Source: Rhodoflexus caldus (GTDB taxonomy: Bacteria > Bacteroidota > Bacteroidia > Cytophagales > Thermoflexibacteraceae). From it: a stretch of 64,000 bases of DNA. The notes beneath the pieces are model-generated. The model was not told the DNA's origin, ran no database searches, and saw nothing but the letters and a program-made list of their open reading frames with translations. The first letter of the stretch is position 1; each line of letters begins with the position of its first letter. Of this stretch, positions 17,128 to 25,732 are shown one piece after another. The stretch lies in assembly GCF_021206925.1 (NCBI RefSeq), contig NZ_JAJPRF010000014.1, positions 1-64,000 on the forward strand. Direction: 5' to 3'. The translations under genes were made by a program, and so were the position numbers.

Positions 17128-19122
17128 CTAATCAATGGTTACACTGAATCTTTTCATCCATACAGAGAACAGAATCAGCCGCCAATAGGCGTAGTCAAAG
17201 GGTATTTTACCCGCCTGCATGTCTTGCAGAAATGCCATGCCTTCCTGCCATTTAATCAGCCCTTGGGTAAAACCGACGTTGGTGTCAAACAAATCTAAAA
17301 ATTCACGGCTGTAATCTTCCAAAAACCAGCGCTGCTCGGGGGTAATAAATCCTTTTTTGTCTTTCCTGTTCCGAACGGTTTCGGGCAGTATGCCTTCCAG
17401 TGCGTGTATCATCACTTTCTTGGTCTGGTCGTGGGCGGTCAGATAGTCCAAAGGCAGCGAACGGGTAAACTCCACTAATCGGTAATCCAGAAAAGGTACG
17501 CGGGCTTCTATGCCGTGTGCCATAGAGTTGCGGTCTTCCCAGTGCAGATACTTTTGCAGAGGTTCTACGAGCATCTGATAGTTGGTGATTTCCTGTGCAT
17601 CCTTTTTCTGATAGCCTTGGCGTTCGTATGGATGGATGCCCTTGCTTTCTGCCAGCAAATCATGGTTGATAACCTCATGCAGGCGGGTTCTTTTGCGCGC
17701 CTGACCGGACAACCGGAGGCGAACCTGTAAGGGCAGTTCCAAGTAGAAAAGGGTTGAGAGCGAAATCCACGGGTTGGCGGCCATTTCGCGGCGTAACCGA
17801 CCGAATTGGCAGCGCCGCAGCAGTTGCCGCAGCCGCAGGGTTTCAAGTTCGCCGTAGCAACTCAGGTACTCATCGGCACCCTGCCCGTTCAGCAATACGA
17901 TGACACCGTTTTTTCGGGCTTCCTGAAACACGTGATAACCCAAAAAAGCCGATTGCGACTGATACGGCTCATCCATGTGCCAGATGATTTGTTCGGTCAG
18001 CGTAAACACGTCTTCGCCTTTGGGATATACAAAATGCCCGTCCACATTGGTATGCCGCACAACCTCATCCATCCATTCGCGCTCGTCGTAGCGCTTGTCC
18101 TGCGAACAGGAGGAAAAGGTTTTTTGCAATTCTTCCTTGCCCTGTTGTTTCAAAAGCACATTGACATAGGAAACAATGGCGGAGGAATCTAATCCGCCCG
18201 AAAGTGCACTGCCCACGGGCACATCGGCGCGCAGGTGCAGTTCTACCGCCGACTGAAAGCGCTCCCGAAAGATATTTTTGGCCTCATTGAAAGTGCCTGT
18301 AAAAGTTTCCCGCGGTGCATGATACCACTTGTGCTGGCTCACTTTCTGCCCGCCGCTTTTGGGCAATCGGTCAATTGTCATCGCCAAACAATGCCCGGGC
18401 AGAAGCTGATAAACGCCTTTGAACAAGGTTTCGTCGGTATGGTCGGTCAGGGAATGGAGCAGGTAATCGGCAGCCATATCCTGATTCAGTACTGCCCGCC
18501 AGCCGCTGCAAACAGTGAACTGCTTAATTTCACTGCCAAAGTAGAACAGACCCGCGGGGGAAACCCAATAGTAAAGCGGTTTGATGCCGAATCGGTCGCG
18601 GGAAAGAAATATGCGCTTTTCCTGCCTGTCGTAAATGGCAAAAGCCCACATGCCGTTGAACTTGTGCTGGCAGTCGGTGCCCCATGCCTTGTAGCTGTTG
18701 ATGATTACTTCGGTGTCGGTATCGGTGCTGAATCGGAAACCCATTGTTTCCAGTTCGCGGCGTATTTCAATGTAGTTATAAACTTCGCCGTTGAAGGTAA
18801 TCCAATAGCGCCGTTCGGCATCGCACATGGGCTGGTGGCCTTTGGGCGAAAGGTCTAAAATAGAAAGCCGCCTGTGCCCCAATGCTACCTCTGCCTGTTG
18901 AAGGGCTGTATCGGTTATTGGTGATTGCGGCTGATAGGCCGTAGGATATTGCCACGAAGCGGCGGCCGTGTCTGCTCCGCCGCATACTTCCACATCGGCA
19001 TCGTTGAAAAGCACAAAGCCTTCATCGTCAGGCCCCCTGTGGCGGATGATTTGATTCATTCGCACCAAGTCGCCAATGGGGAGTCGTTTGTCGTCAGTTA
19101 TAATTCCGGATATGCCGCACAT
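17128..19122 (-). CDS. asnB: Asparagine-synthase-like amidotransferase 3
   Basis: A 664-residue amidotransferase, longer than the other two because of insertions after the first RGPDD region and near the middle. Cys2 (MCGISGI), RHRGPDDEG, FNGEVYNYIEIRREL and TDTEV form the glutaminase domain; ALSGGLDSSAIVSYV, NGQGADEYLSCYGELE and EDRNSMAHGIEARVPFLDYRLVEF form the synthetase domain with canonical motifs. It lies between wecB and a GT2, far from copies 1 and 2 in the same operon, so it may amidate a different residue or act earlier. The start shares one base with the stop of the GT2 upstream. Confidence 0.88.
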   Translation of the reverse strand: MCGISGIITDDKRLPIGDLVRMNQIIRHRGPDDEGFVLFNDADVEVCGGADTAAASWQYPTAYQPQSPITDTALQQAEVALGHRRLSILDLSPKGHQPMCDAERRYWITFNGEVYNYIEIRRELETMGFRFSTDTDTEVIINSYKAWGTDCQHKFNGMWAFAIYDRQEKRIFLSRDRFGIKPLYYWVSPAGLFYFGSEIKQFTVCSGWRAVLNQDMAADYLLHSLTDHTDETLFKGVYQLLPGHCLAMTIDRLPKSGGQKVSQHKWYHAPRETFTGTFNEAKNIFRERFQSAVELHLRADVPVGSALSGGLDSSAIVSYVNVLLKQQGKEELQKTFSSCSQDKRYDEREWMDEVVRHTNVDGHFVYPKGEDVFTLTEQIIWHMDEPYQSQSAFLGYHVFQEARKNGVIVLLNGQGADEYLSCYGELETLRLRQLLRRCQFGRLRREMAANPWISLSTLFYLELPLQVRLRLSGQARKRTRLHEVINHDLLAESKGIHPYERQGYQKKDAQEITNYQMLVEPLQKYLHWEDRNSMAHGIEARVPFLDYRLVEFTRSLPLDYLTAHDQTKKVMIHALEGILPETVRNRKDKKGFITPEQRWFLEDYSREFLDLFDTNVGFTQGLIKWQEGMAFLQDMQAGKIPFDYAYWRLILFSVWMKRFSVTID

Positions 19123-20057
19123 TAGGGTAATTTTTTAACAGAAAAAACTGCGATGTAAAACGCGCGAAGCAGGTAGTAGAGCAGAAAAAAAGCAGCCAGC
19201 GTAAATATGTTTTTGCGGTTGCCGGTCAGTGAAGCTATCAGCCGTTTGGCTTCTAAGTGGCTTCTGTCGTCAATGTGGTGTTCCTTGCCGATAATACTTT
19301 TCAGTTCGGTAATGTTATAGAGCAGCACTTCTTCTACGTGTCGGGAAAGCAGTTTGCTGCTGAGTTGAACAGAACTTTGCGACTTGCGGTACTTTGCGGT
19401 TACGGCATTCAGAAAGTATATCTTATGCCCGCTGTTGAGCACACGCATCAGCAGCGGCTTATCGTCAAAAAAAGGATACTTTTCATCGCAGCCGCCCACT
19501 TGCAAGTAAAGATTTCTTGCGAAAAAAAAAGTTGCTGCCCATACTTTGTTTTCATGGGCAAGTATTTCTATTTGCCTCTCCCGCGAGGTCTGCGGAAGGT
19601 TGAACTCCCACTTGCTGATATCTGCCACAGGAAGCGCATTTGCTTCCTCAAAGGTGTTTATGTATGGTTTTATGTTGGCATACAAGAAACGGATTTCGGG
19701 CGCAAGTTGTACCTGCTGTACGTAGCGTGCTATGGCATCGGGCTCAAGCGCATCATCGCCCGCAATTGTTTTAATCCACTCCCCTTGGGCGGCATTTACT
19801 CCGCGGTTACAGTTGGGCGAGATACCTGTATTTTTCTCGACGGTAACGAGGCGAGTAGCCACAAAACGTTGGCCGTTATCAGCCAGCCAACGGCTGCAAA
19901 TATCAACGGTGTTATCTGTTGAGCAATCATCGCTTACCACCAACTCCAAAGGTGAATAGGTCTGCGCTTTGATGCTTTCAAGGGTTTCTATTACAAACGG
20001 TGCGGAGTTGTAAGTAATCACAACAATGGAAACAAGAGGGGCAGCATTATTTTCCAT
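19122..20057 (-). CDS. Glycosyltransferase family 2
   Basis: A GT-A glycosyltransferase of 311 residues from the ATG at 20057 ([21 protein letters not shown]); the frame extends to a TTG at 20081, but that is less likely. VVSDDCSTDNTVDI and KTIAGDDALEPDAIARYV carry the nucleotide- and metal-binding Asp residues. The C-terminus ends with one or two hydrophobic helices (IFTLAAFFLLYYLLRAFYIAVFSV), implying membrane association. The start overlaps the end of the flippase gene by 11 bp. Confidence 0.86.
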   Translation of the reverse strand: MENNAAPLVSIVVITYNSAPFVIETLESIKAQTYSPLELVVSDDCSTDNTVDICSRWLADNGQRFVATRLVTVEKNTGISPNCNRGVNAAQGEWIKTIAGDDALEPDAIARYVQQVQLAPEIRFLYANIKPYINTFEEANALPVADISKWEFNLPQTSRERQIEILAHENKVWAATFFFARNLYLQVGGCDEKYPFFDDKPLLMRVLNSGHKIYFLNAVTAKYRKSQSSVQLSSKLLSRHVEEVLLYNITELKSIIGKEHHIDDRSHLEAKRLIASLTGNRKNIFTLAAFFLLYYLLRAFYIAVFSVKKLP

Positions 20058-21528
20058 ACAAAAATTGTTGAATGTAGACAATCAGACCGAGGCGCGCATT
20101 GAGTGCTTTGAAGGACAGCAGTGCGGCAAGCAAAAAAACCGGTATGCTCATCCAATGTGCACTTTCGGGCAATGCGAGTAGAACCAAGAAAACAATGACT
20201 ACCAAAAGCGATTGCAAGAAAAATATTTTCAGATAGCTCGGCGAGAAAGCGTATCCATAGAGCCACCGCGCCAGCAAAAATACTTGCAGGAAATAAGAGC
20301 AATAGCCTATGGTAAAAGCAACGCCCAGCCCGGTCAGACCTCCCCACCGATACCCAATCAGGTTCAGTGCCGTTTGAATGAGCAGCGTAACCAGTTCGCT
20401 CCAAAAAAAGACTTTTGAGGCGCTTTTGGCAATGAAAACAAAGGCTATTGCCCAACTGGCTGCCTTAAATATCATGCCCAGCGCCGCCCACTGCATCATG
20501 GTCATAATAGGCAGAAACTGACTGGAATAAAGAATGACTACCACCCATTTAATGCCGATAATAAACAATATCAGCACGGGAGCGAGAATCAGCAGTGCCA
20601 CTTCTGCCTGCTGGTTGATTATCTCGGCGGCTTTTTGGTTGTCCGATGCCACACCTGCCAAACGCGGATAATAATCGGCACCCATCGCCGTGAATATCAT
20701 CCCTACGTAGGTGTTGATAATGGCAAAACCGGCGCTATACAGGCCTACATCGGCAACGCTGCCCGTTTGGCTGATAAAAAGTCGCACAATATAACCGGCA
20801 CCCATCGTAAGCATGCCCGTAAGGCTGATTAAAAAACCCATGCGCAACATCTCCCTGCCTTCCGTCCACACCTCACAAAAAGCAACGGGAACTGCTTTGA
20901 GGGCAATGGTTTTGCGAACAAAGTACAAACTGAGCAACAAACTGATGCAGGATGTGCCGACAATGGCCGGCACGATGCCGTCGTTGCCGTAGAAGTAGTA
21001 GAGCGGCAGGGTAAATATCAGCCCCAGCACACTGCCGTAGAGTGTTGCCTGTGCCATTTGTCGGATGTAGCGCATACCTTGCAGGAGAACATCCTGCCCC
21101 ACCGTCAGTTGATTGAGCAGCAGCGTAACGGACAGCCAATAGAATGCTGCCGTATAGTCGGAGTTGCCGAAAGTTATTTTGCTCAGCCACGGCGCAAGCA
21201 CAGCCGTTATTACGGCACCCAGCAGCCCTGTTACCCATACCAACTTGCGCAAAACGCCCACGGTGCGTACAATCGCCGCCTCGTTGTCGGAAGCATGTGC
21301 TTCTGCAATATTTTTTACTGCACTTGTGGCAAGCCCGAAGTTGGTAAGTGCAGCAATGAAGGTAGTATTGGCTTGCAGCAATCCCGAAATGCCCATCCCC
21401 GAAGGGCCGAGCAACAAAGCTATCGCCTTGGAGCGAATCACTCCAACGATAATCTGAAAAACCTGTACGCCTCCGTAAATGGAGGTGGCTCTCATAATTT
21501 GTCGGTATGCCGCCCGCTGTTCGCTCAT
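20047..21528 (-). CDS. wzx: Wzx-type lipid-linked oligosaccharide flippase
   Basis: A 493-residue MOP-superfamily transporter that should flip undecaprenyl-linked repeat units across the inner membrane. About 12-14 membrane segments are visible, starting with [35 protein letters not shown], the usual Wzx opening with its Arg-Lys and GPSG motif. Length is typical. It overlaps the DegT gene upstream by ATGA and the GT2 downstream by 11 bp, so it is embedded in the tailoring and assembly operon. No other flippase occurs in the window, although the second operon would also need one. Confidence 0.9.
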   Translation of the reverse strand: MSEQRAAYRQIMRATSIYGGVQVFQIIVGVIRSKAIALLLGPSGMGISGLLQANTTFIAALTNFGLATSAVKNIAEAHASDNEAAIVRTVGVLRKLVWVTGLLGAVITAVLAPWLSKITFGNSDYTAAFYWLSVTLLLNQLTVGQDVLLQGMRYIRQMAQATLYGSVLGLIFTLPLYYFYGNDGIVPAIVGTSCISLLLSLYFVRKTIALKAVPVAFCEVWTEGREMLRMGFLISLTGMLTMGAGYIVRLFISQTGSVADVGLYSAGFAIINTYVGMIFTAMGADYYPRLAGVASDNQKAAEIINQQAEVALLILAPVLILFIIGIKWVVVILYSSQFLPIMTMMQWAALGMIFKAASWAIAFVFIAKSASKVFFWSELVTLLIQTALNLIGYRWGGLTGLGVAFTIGYCSYFLQVFLLARWLYGYAFSPSYLKIFFLQSLLVVIVFLVLLALPESAHWMSIPVFLLAALLSFKALNARLGLIVYIQQFLYGK

Positions 21529-22628
21529 GCGTAAAATCGGCGGATAACATCCGCAACTTGTGCTACGTGTTCAGCAGTCATTCCGGGCCACATGGGCAAG
21601 CTGAGGCAGGTGGTCGCCAACTCTTCGGCAATGGGAAAAGCCCCTTTGCGCCAACCCATGTGGCGATATGCCTGCTGCAAATGCGGCGGAATGGGATAAT
21701 GAATCAGAGTACCTATTTCATGCGCGGTCAGGTGCTGCTGCAGCTCGTCCCTGCGTTTGGTACGCACCACGTACAGGTGATAGGCATGTGTGGCCGCAGG
21801 GTGCGTAACGGGCAGTATCAGGTCGCCAATGCCTTGCAAAGCATCATGATACCATGCGGCTACTTGGCGGCGCTGTTCTGTCCAGCCGTGCAGGTGGTTG
21901 AGTTTAGCACTCAAAAATGCGGCTTGCAACTCATCTAATCGCATGTTGTAACCGATGACCTCGTTTTCGTATTTCACGCGGGAGCCATAGTTGCGCAATA
22001 CCCTGATTTTGTCTGCCAACTCGTCGCTGTTGGTAGTTACCGCGCCTGCATCGCCCAAAGCCCCCAAGTTTTTACCCGGGTAAAAACTGGTGCCGTTGGC
22101 GTGCCCCCAACTGCCCGTCAGTTTGCCGTTGAAGGTTGCCAAATGAGCCTGCGCATTGTCTTCAATCACTTTCAGCCCGTGCCGATTGGCTATCTGCATA
22201 ATGGCTTCCATCTCGCAAGCCTGCCCGTAGAGGTGTACAGGCATAATGGCCTTTGTGCGCGGCGTAATGGCCTGTTCAAGCAGGTCGGGGTTGAGGTTGT
22301 AGGTATCCGTGCGCGGTTCCGATAAAACCGGCTTTGCGCCTGTGTAACTCACCGCCAGTACCGTGGCTATGTAGGTATTGGAAGGCACAATTACCTCATC
22401 CCCTTGCCCGATGCCGCAGGCTTTCAGCGACAAAAACAAGGCATCCAGCCCATTGCTGACACCTACGGTATGTTGCACCTGATTCATTTGGGCATAGGCG
22501 GCCTCAAAGTTTTTCACTTCCTGCCCCAAAATGAGCCAGTTGCTGTTGTAAACTCTCTGAAAAGCATCGGCCATTTCGGTTTGTATGGCGCGGTGCATAG
22601 GGTCAAAATTGAGAAATGGTATTTTCAT
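21525..22628 (-). CDS. DegT/DnrJ/EryC1-type sugar aminotransferase (FdtB-like)
   Basis: A 367-residue PLP enzyme that transfers an amino group, usually from glutamate, to a 3-keto or 4-keto nucleotide sugar. [45 protein letters not shown] and [22 protein letters not shown] (PLP phosphate and ring contacts) are present. The Schiff-base lysine is K186 in [17 protein letters not shown]. Its place two genes after the FdtA-like cupins suggests the 3-aminotransferase step toward a dTDP-3-amino-3,6-dideoxyhexose. The rmlA and rmlB genes for the shared precursor are not in the window. Confidence 0.9.
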   Translation of the reverse strand: MKIPFLNFDPMHRAIQTEMADAFQRVYNSNWLILGQEVKNFEAAYAQMNQVQHTVGVSNGLDALFLSLKACGIGQGDEVIVPSNTYIATVLAVSYTGAKPVLSEPRTDTYNLNPDLLEQAITPRTKAIMPVHLYGQACEMEAIMQIANRHGLKVIEDNAQAHLATFNGKLTGSWGHANGTSFYPGKNLGALGDAGAVTTNSDELADKIRVLRNYGSRVKYENEVIGYNMRLDELQAAFLSAKLNHLHGWTEQRRQVAAWYHDALQGIGDLILPVTHPAATHAYHLYVVRTKRRDELQQHLTAHEIGTLIHYPIPPHLQQAYRHMGWRKGAFPIAEELATTCLSLPMWPGMTAEHVAQVADVIRRFYA

Positions 22629-23609
22629 TTATTTGGTACAGTTATCTAACAGTGAGTAATTAGCCGTGTTGATTTCATAAAAATCATGCACTATCGTCCG
22701 ACCGCCGAAACTTTCTTTCCAATCTAACAGCCCTTGGTTGATGAGCTGCCCTTCACTTTCGTTGCAAATGCCGAAATTAAAGTAGCGATAACCTGCATAT
22801 ACTTCATTGATGAGCTTGTCAAACAGGTAGTCCAGCGCACCGGTATTTCTGCCTTCGGCATTGCCGGATATGTATTGGGAATGAGCAACAGTCTTATTTA
22901 CAAACATGGTACATCCGGCAACCGGCCTGTCTTCCAGATAGACATTGTGCTGCATAATATGCTGCGGGAATCGTTTGGCCAGCAGTTGAATTTCTTTCAG
23001 CGAATGAACGGGGGCAACCTTGTGTCGTTCCATTAAGTTAGGTGTAAGTATGTCGTTCCAGAAAGGTTCTAATTCCTCATAACCCGAAACTATCCTCAGC
23101 GGATATTTAACGGCTTTTTTGATGGCTCGTATCCGCCGCTCCTGATAGGGTACTTTTTCGGCATGATTGCTAATCACAATAGAAGTATCTCTTCTGTAAA
23201 GGCCGGCTTTTAGTTTCATCAGTATCCAGTCAATCTCCTGTGCAGGGTAGAGGTGATACATCACCGGAATCAGTTTCAGATACCATTTTGCAATTGATTT
23301 TTCATACAGGAAACTTAAAACTGCCTGCATCATTTCAATCAACTCACATAAACGGGTTTCTTTTTGGGTAACAAAACCGCCGTAAGTAAGCCCCTGATGG
23401 CTGAATAAACCTTCGGGGGTTATATTGGCAGGAATAACGGCTTTGAGCAAGTGCCCCTGATAAATCATCAGGGAATAATCTTTAAATCGGTCGGCATGAT
23501 ATTCCATAAAATCCCGCAGGAATAGGAAAGAGCCGTTTCTGGCAGAGATGACAAACTCGTCCCAGACCTCTCGCAGGTCAGAAGAGTAGAGAATAACAGT
23601 ATAAGGCAT
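22629..23609 (-). CDS. GNAT/FemAB-like acyltransferase A
   Basis: A 326-residue protein of the FemAB/GNAT-like group that occurs in Bacteroidota polysaccharide loci. Visible features are an N-terminal NGSFLFLRDFMEYHADRF, the central RIRAIKKAVKYPLRI, and a C-terminal acyl-CoA-type region HSQYISGNAEGRNTGALDYLFDKLINE with YFNFGICNESEG. It probably N-acylates the amino sugar made by the adjacent DegT enzyme, replacing the hexapeptide acetyltransferase FdtC found in other organisms. Zero-base spacing to the DegT gene supports this. Substrate and acyl donor are inferred. Confidence 0.6.
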   Translation of the reverse strand: MPYTVILYSSDLREVWDEFVISARNGSFLFLRDFMEYHADRFKDYSLMIYQGHLLKAVIPANITPEGLFSHQGLTYGGFVTQKETRLCELIEMMQAVLSFLYEKSIAKWYLKLIPVMYHLYPAQEIDWILMKLKAGLYRRDTSIVISNHAEKVPYQERRIRAIKKAVKYPLRIVSGYEELEPFWNDILTPNLMERHKVAPVHSLKEIQLLAKRFPQHIMQHNVYLEDRPVAGCTMFVNKTVAHSQYISGNAEGRNTGALDYLFDKLINEVYAGYRYFNFGICNESEGQLINQGLLDWKESFGGRTIVHDFYEINTANYSLLDNCTK

Positions 23610-23619
23610 ATGGCAGCAT

Positions 23620-24564
23620 TCAAAAATGATTTGTTAATTTTCTTATCAAAGTAAACTTATTGCTCATCATACAGCCTATACTTTCCTTAAACTCACACAG
23701 CCCGTAGTTGGGTGTGCCATTCTCAGAAGACGGGCCAATATCCACCATCTGCAAGCCTTTTGCTTGATAAAAATTGAATAACTGATATGCCAAAAAGTTA
23801 ATGGGTTTGTATTCAGAGAAACCGGGCAGGTCGCCCCAGTAAACTACTTGTACAATCTGATGGGTTACATGCGATACAATAGCAGCCGCAATGTATGTGT
23901 TTTCAAACTTCACCACGAAACCGTCCATAGGTACAATGCGGGTTGTATCCAATACCTGATGCAGCGTCATTCGTAAAGGATATCCCTTCGCTGCACGGTT
24001 AGCGACAATAATTCCATAGGCATCTTCTAATTTGTCAAACGATAATTGCAAAAATTCAAGCCCATAGCTCAGGGCTTTTTTATAGTTTTTTCGGGCATTA
24101 TGCCAAATACTGTCTAAGTAATGTTCGTTCAACTTGCTCAGAGGGAAGGCGTAGTTGATATCGGCGTATGCCAGCTGATAGCCTGACCGCAACAAACTGT
24201 TGAATTGCTTAACAATAAAGCTCTCATGGTAAATGTCGGGCGGCAACACGATTTGTATCGTATGCAAGCCTTTATTCATCGCCCATTCATCGAGCCGTGC
24301 AATGCTCTCCTCTATGTGTGCAATTTTTACGTCGGCCTGCAAATACTGAAACCCACCGAAAGGCGCAGAAAAAGGCGAAAGTAACTGTCCCTCGCATGCG
24401 CCTGCAATCAACCCCAGCCGCAACTTTGTATCTCTGAATGCCAGATAATATACCTGCGCTGCCTTATAGGCATTGAGCCGATTGAACGGTGCACTGTTGT
24501 AAATATGATAAGGTTTATCAAATGCTTGAGCGTATTCTTCGGAGCTTAACTCAATGATTTCCAC
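23620..24564 (-). CDS. GNAT/FemAB-like acyltransferase B
   Basis: A 314-residue second member of the FemAB/GNAT-like group, with SIWHNARKNYKKALSYGLEF and MVDIGPSSENGTPNYGLCEFKESIG near the C-terminus; the latter is typical of PF13480-like enzymes. The start is a GTG at 24564 and overlaps the cupin gene by 19 bp; no good ATG lies nearby. It lies 10 bp before acyltransferase A. Together they may acylate two positions or two sugars. The two proteins are only distantly similar, so they are not a recent duplication. Confidence 0.6.
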   Translation of the reverse strand: MEIIELSSEEYAQAFDKPYHIYNSAPFNRLNAYKAAQVYYLAFRDTKLRLGLIAGACEGQLLSPFSAPFGGFQYLQADVKIAHIEESIARLDEWAMNKGLHTIQIVLPPDIYHESFIVKQFNSLLRSGYQLAYADINYAFPLSKLNEHYLDSIWHNARKNYKKALSYGLEFLQLSFDKLEDAYGIIVANRAAKGYPLRMTLHQVLDTTRIVPMDGFVVKFENTYIAAAIVSHVTHQIVQVVYWGDLPGFSEYKPINFLAYQLFNFYQAKGLQMVDIGPSSENGTPNYGLCEFKESIGCMMSNKFTLIRKLTNHF

Positions 24565-24965
24565 TGCTTAAATGTTTCGTAGTCCCTGATGTAGTCATTA
24601 GCATCATAGGTATGTGAAGCCAGTACCAGGCAGATAGAGCCTGACGAAAAATTGATTTCCGATGCCCATATGCCGGGCGGAATGTGCAGCCCTACGTAAG
24701 GGCGGTTCACCATCGCCTGCCGCTGCACTCGGCCGTCGTCGAGCAGTATTTCAAAAGCACCGCTGGCAGCAATCAAAAACTGATGACATTCCTTGTGCGC
24801 ATGAGCACCGCGCGACTCGCCGCCGGGTATATCGTACAGATAAAATACTCTTTTAACGGTAAAGGGTACTTCTACGCCATTGTTTACAGCAGTGATATAG
24901 CCTCTGCGGTCGCCTATTCTGGGCAAGTAAATCAGTTGGCAGTCAAATACTGTATGGTTTTTCAT
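24546..24965 (-). CDS. fdtA: FdtA/QdtA-type cupin, 3,4-ketoisomerase-like
   Basis: A small cupin of 139 residues from the ATG at 24965. FdtA/QdtA enzymes isomerise dTDP-4-keto-6-deoxyglucose to the 3-keto sugar. The signature FYLYDIPGGESRGAHAHKECHQFLIAASG contains the HxH pair used as active-site residues, followed by LNRPY-like VNRPYVGLHIPPGIW and the SYDANDYIRDYETF ending typical of WxcM-like proteins. It overlaps the upstream cupin by 23 bp and the acyltransferase gene by 19 bp. It is the more likely active copy of the pair. Confidence 0.8.
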   Translation of the reverse strand: MKNHTVFDCQLIYLPRIGDRRGYITAVNNGVEVPFTVKRVFYLYDIPGGESRGAHAHKECHQFLIAASGAFEILLDDGRVQRQAMVNRPYVGLHIPPGIWASEINFSSGSICLVLASHTYDANDYIRDYETFKQWKSLS

Positions 24966-25362
24966 GGACAAGTTGTTGATAGTGTTCAAAGTCATAGATG
25001 TAATCGTCTCGGTCGTATGATAAACTTGACAGATGCACCGCCAACGAATTGGTAGAGAAGTTTTCCATGTGTCGCCAAGTAAGCGGCGGCAGGTAAAGGC
25101 CGTAATAAGAGCGATTAAGCGAGTAGCGTTGCGTGCTGCCGCCCGGCAAGGTTATAACCACGTCAAAACTGCCGCTTAGCGCAATGATTACCTCCTGCTG
25201 TCGGTGGTAGGCATGCCCGCCTCTGATTTCCCCGCCGGGGACATCGTATGTCCAAAACACGCGCTGTATCTCAAAAGGCAGTTGATGAGGATGTTGTATG
25301 AATGTAAGGTTTCCTCTTGGGTCGGTAACTTTCGGAAAGTTTATAAGCTGGAAGGAATGCAT
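24943..25362 (-). CDS. FdtA/WxcM-like cupin, second copy with altered His pair
   Basis: A 139-residue cupin, first gene of the operon. Its core is VFWTYDVPGGEIRGGHAYHRQQEVIIALSG, so the HxH of the neighbouring copy reads HAY here. LNRSYYGLYLPPLTWRHMENFS and SYDRDDYIYDFEHYQQL are otherwise conserved. Possible roles are a partner subunit, an isomerase of different stereochemistry, or a domain with binding function only. The long AT-rich gap upstream probably holds the promoter for the main operon. Confidence 0.72.
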   Translation of the reverse strand: MHSFQLINFPKVTDPRGNLTFIQHPHQLPFEIQRVFWTYDVPGGEIRGGHAYHRQQEVIIALSGSFDVVITLPGGSTQRYSLNRSYYGLYLPPLTWRHMENFSTNSLAVHLSSLSYDRDDYIYDFEHYQQLVHEKPYSI

Positions 25363-25732
25363 ACCAAAAACTGTTTAAGATGCTGTGAAACAATATGTAG
25401 AAGATAAATTTGATGATTCAATTTACTTTTATTAACTTTTAATTGTTTAAAAAAAATTTTTATTAGAAAAAAACAAAAAGCAAAGCCTCGTCAGTCCCAT
25501 TCACATAATTTTTAAACAAATTCAGGGGCTGTCGTAGATTGATTTTCTAACTTAATAGATGGAGGTTTCTTATGCAAGTATTTTTTGATAAATCTACTTG
25601 TTTTAAAACCTTCTCATTATCATATTTTTTACAAATATGAATTAATCGTTTTTTTTATTGTGAAAAATCAAGTTTTTTACTGTATAAATAAATACCCTGC
25701 GGTTCTGCAATTTTAATGACAGTACATACCGC
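25363..25732. other. AT-rich intergenic gap before the main glycan operon
   Basis: These 370 bp separate wzc from the first cupin gene. They are very AT-rich with several T and A runs and hold no convincing ORF. I found no exact Bacteroidota -7 element; the closest is CATATTTG on the minus strand (25639-25632). It may carry the operon promoter and a long leader, but nothing can be called firmly. Confidence 0.4.

Noticed and set aside
23609-23620. Recent duplication of the two acyltransferase genes
   Set aside because: They share only weak motif-level similarity, so an old divergence or independent recruitment is more likely.
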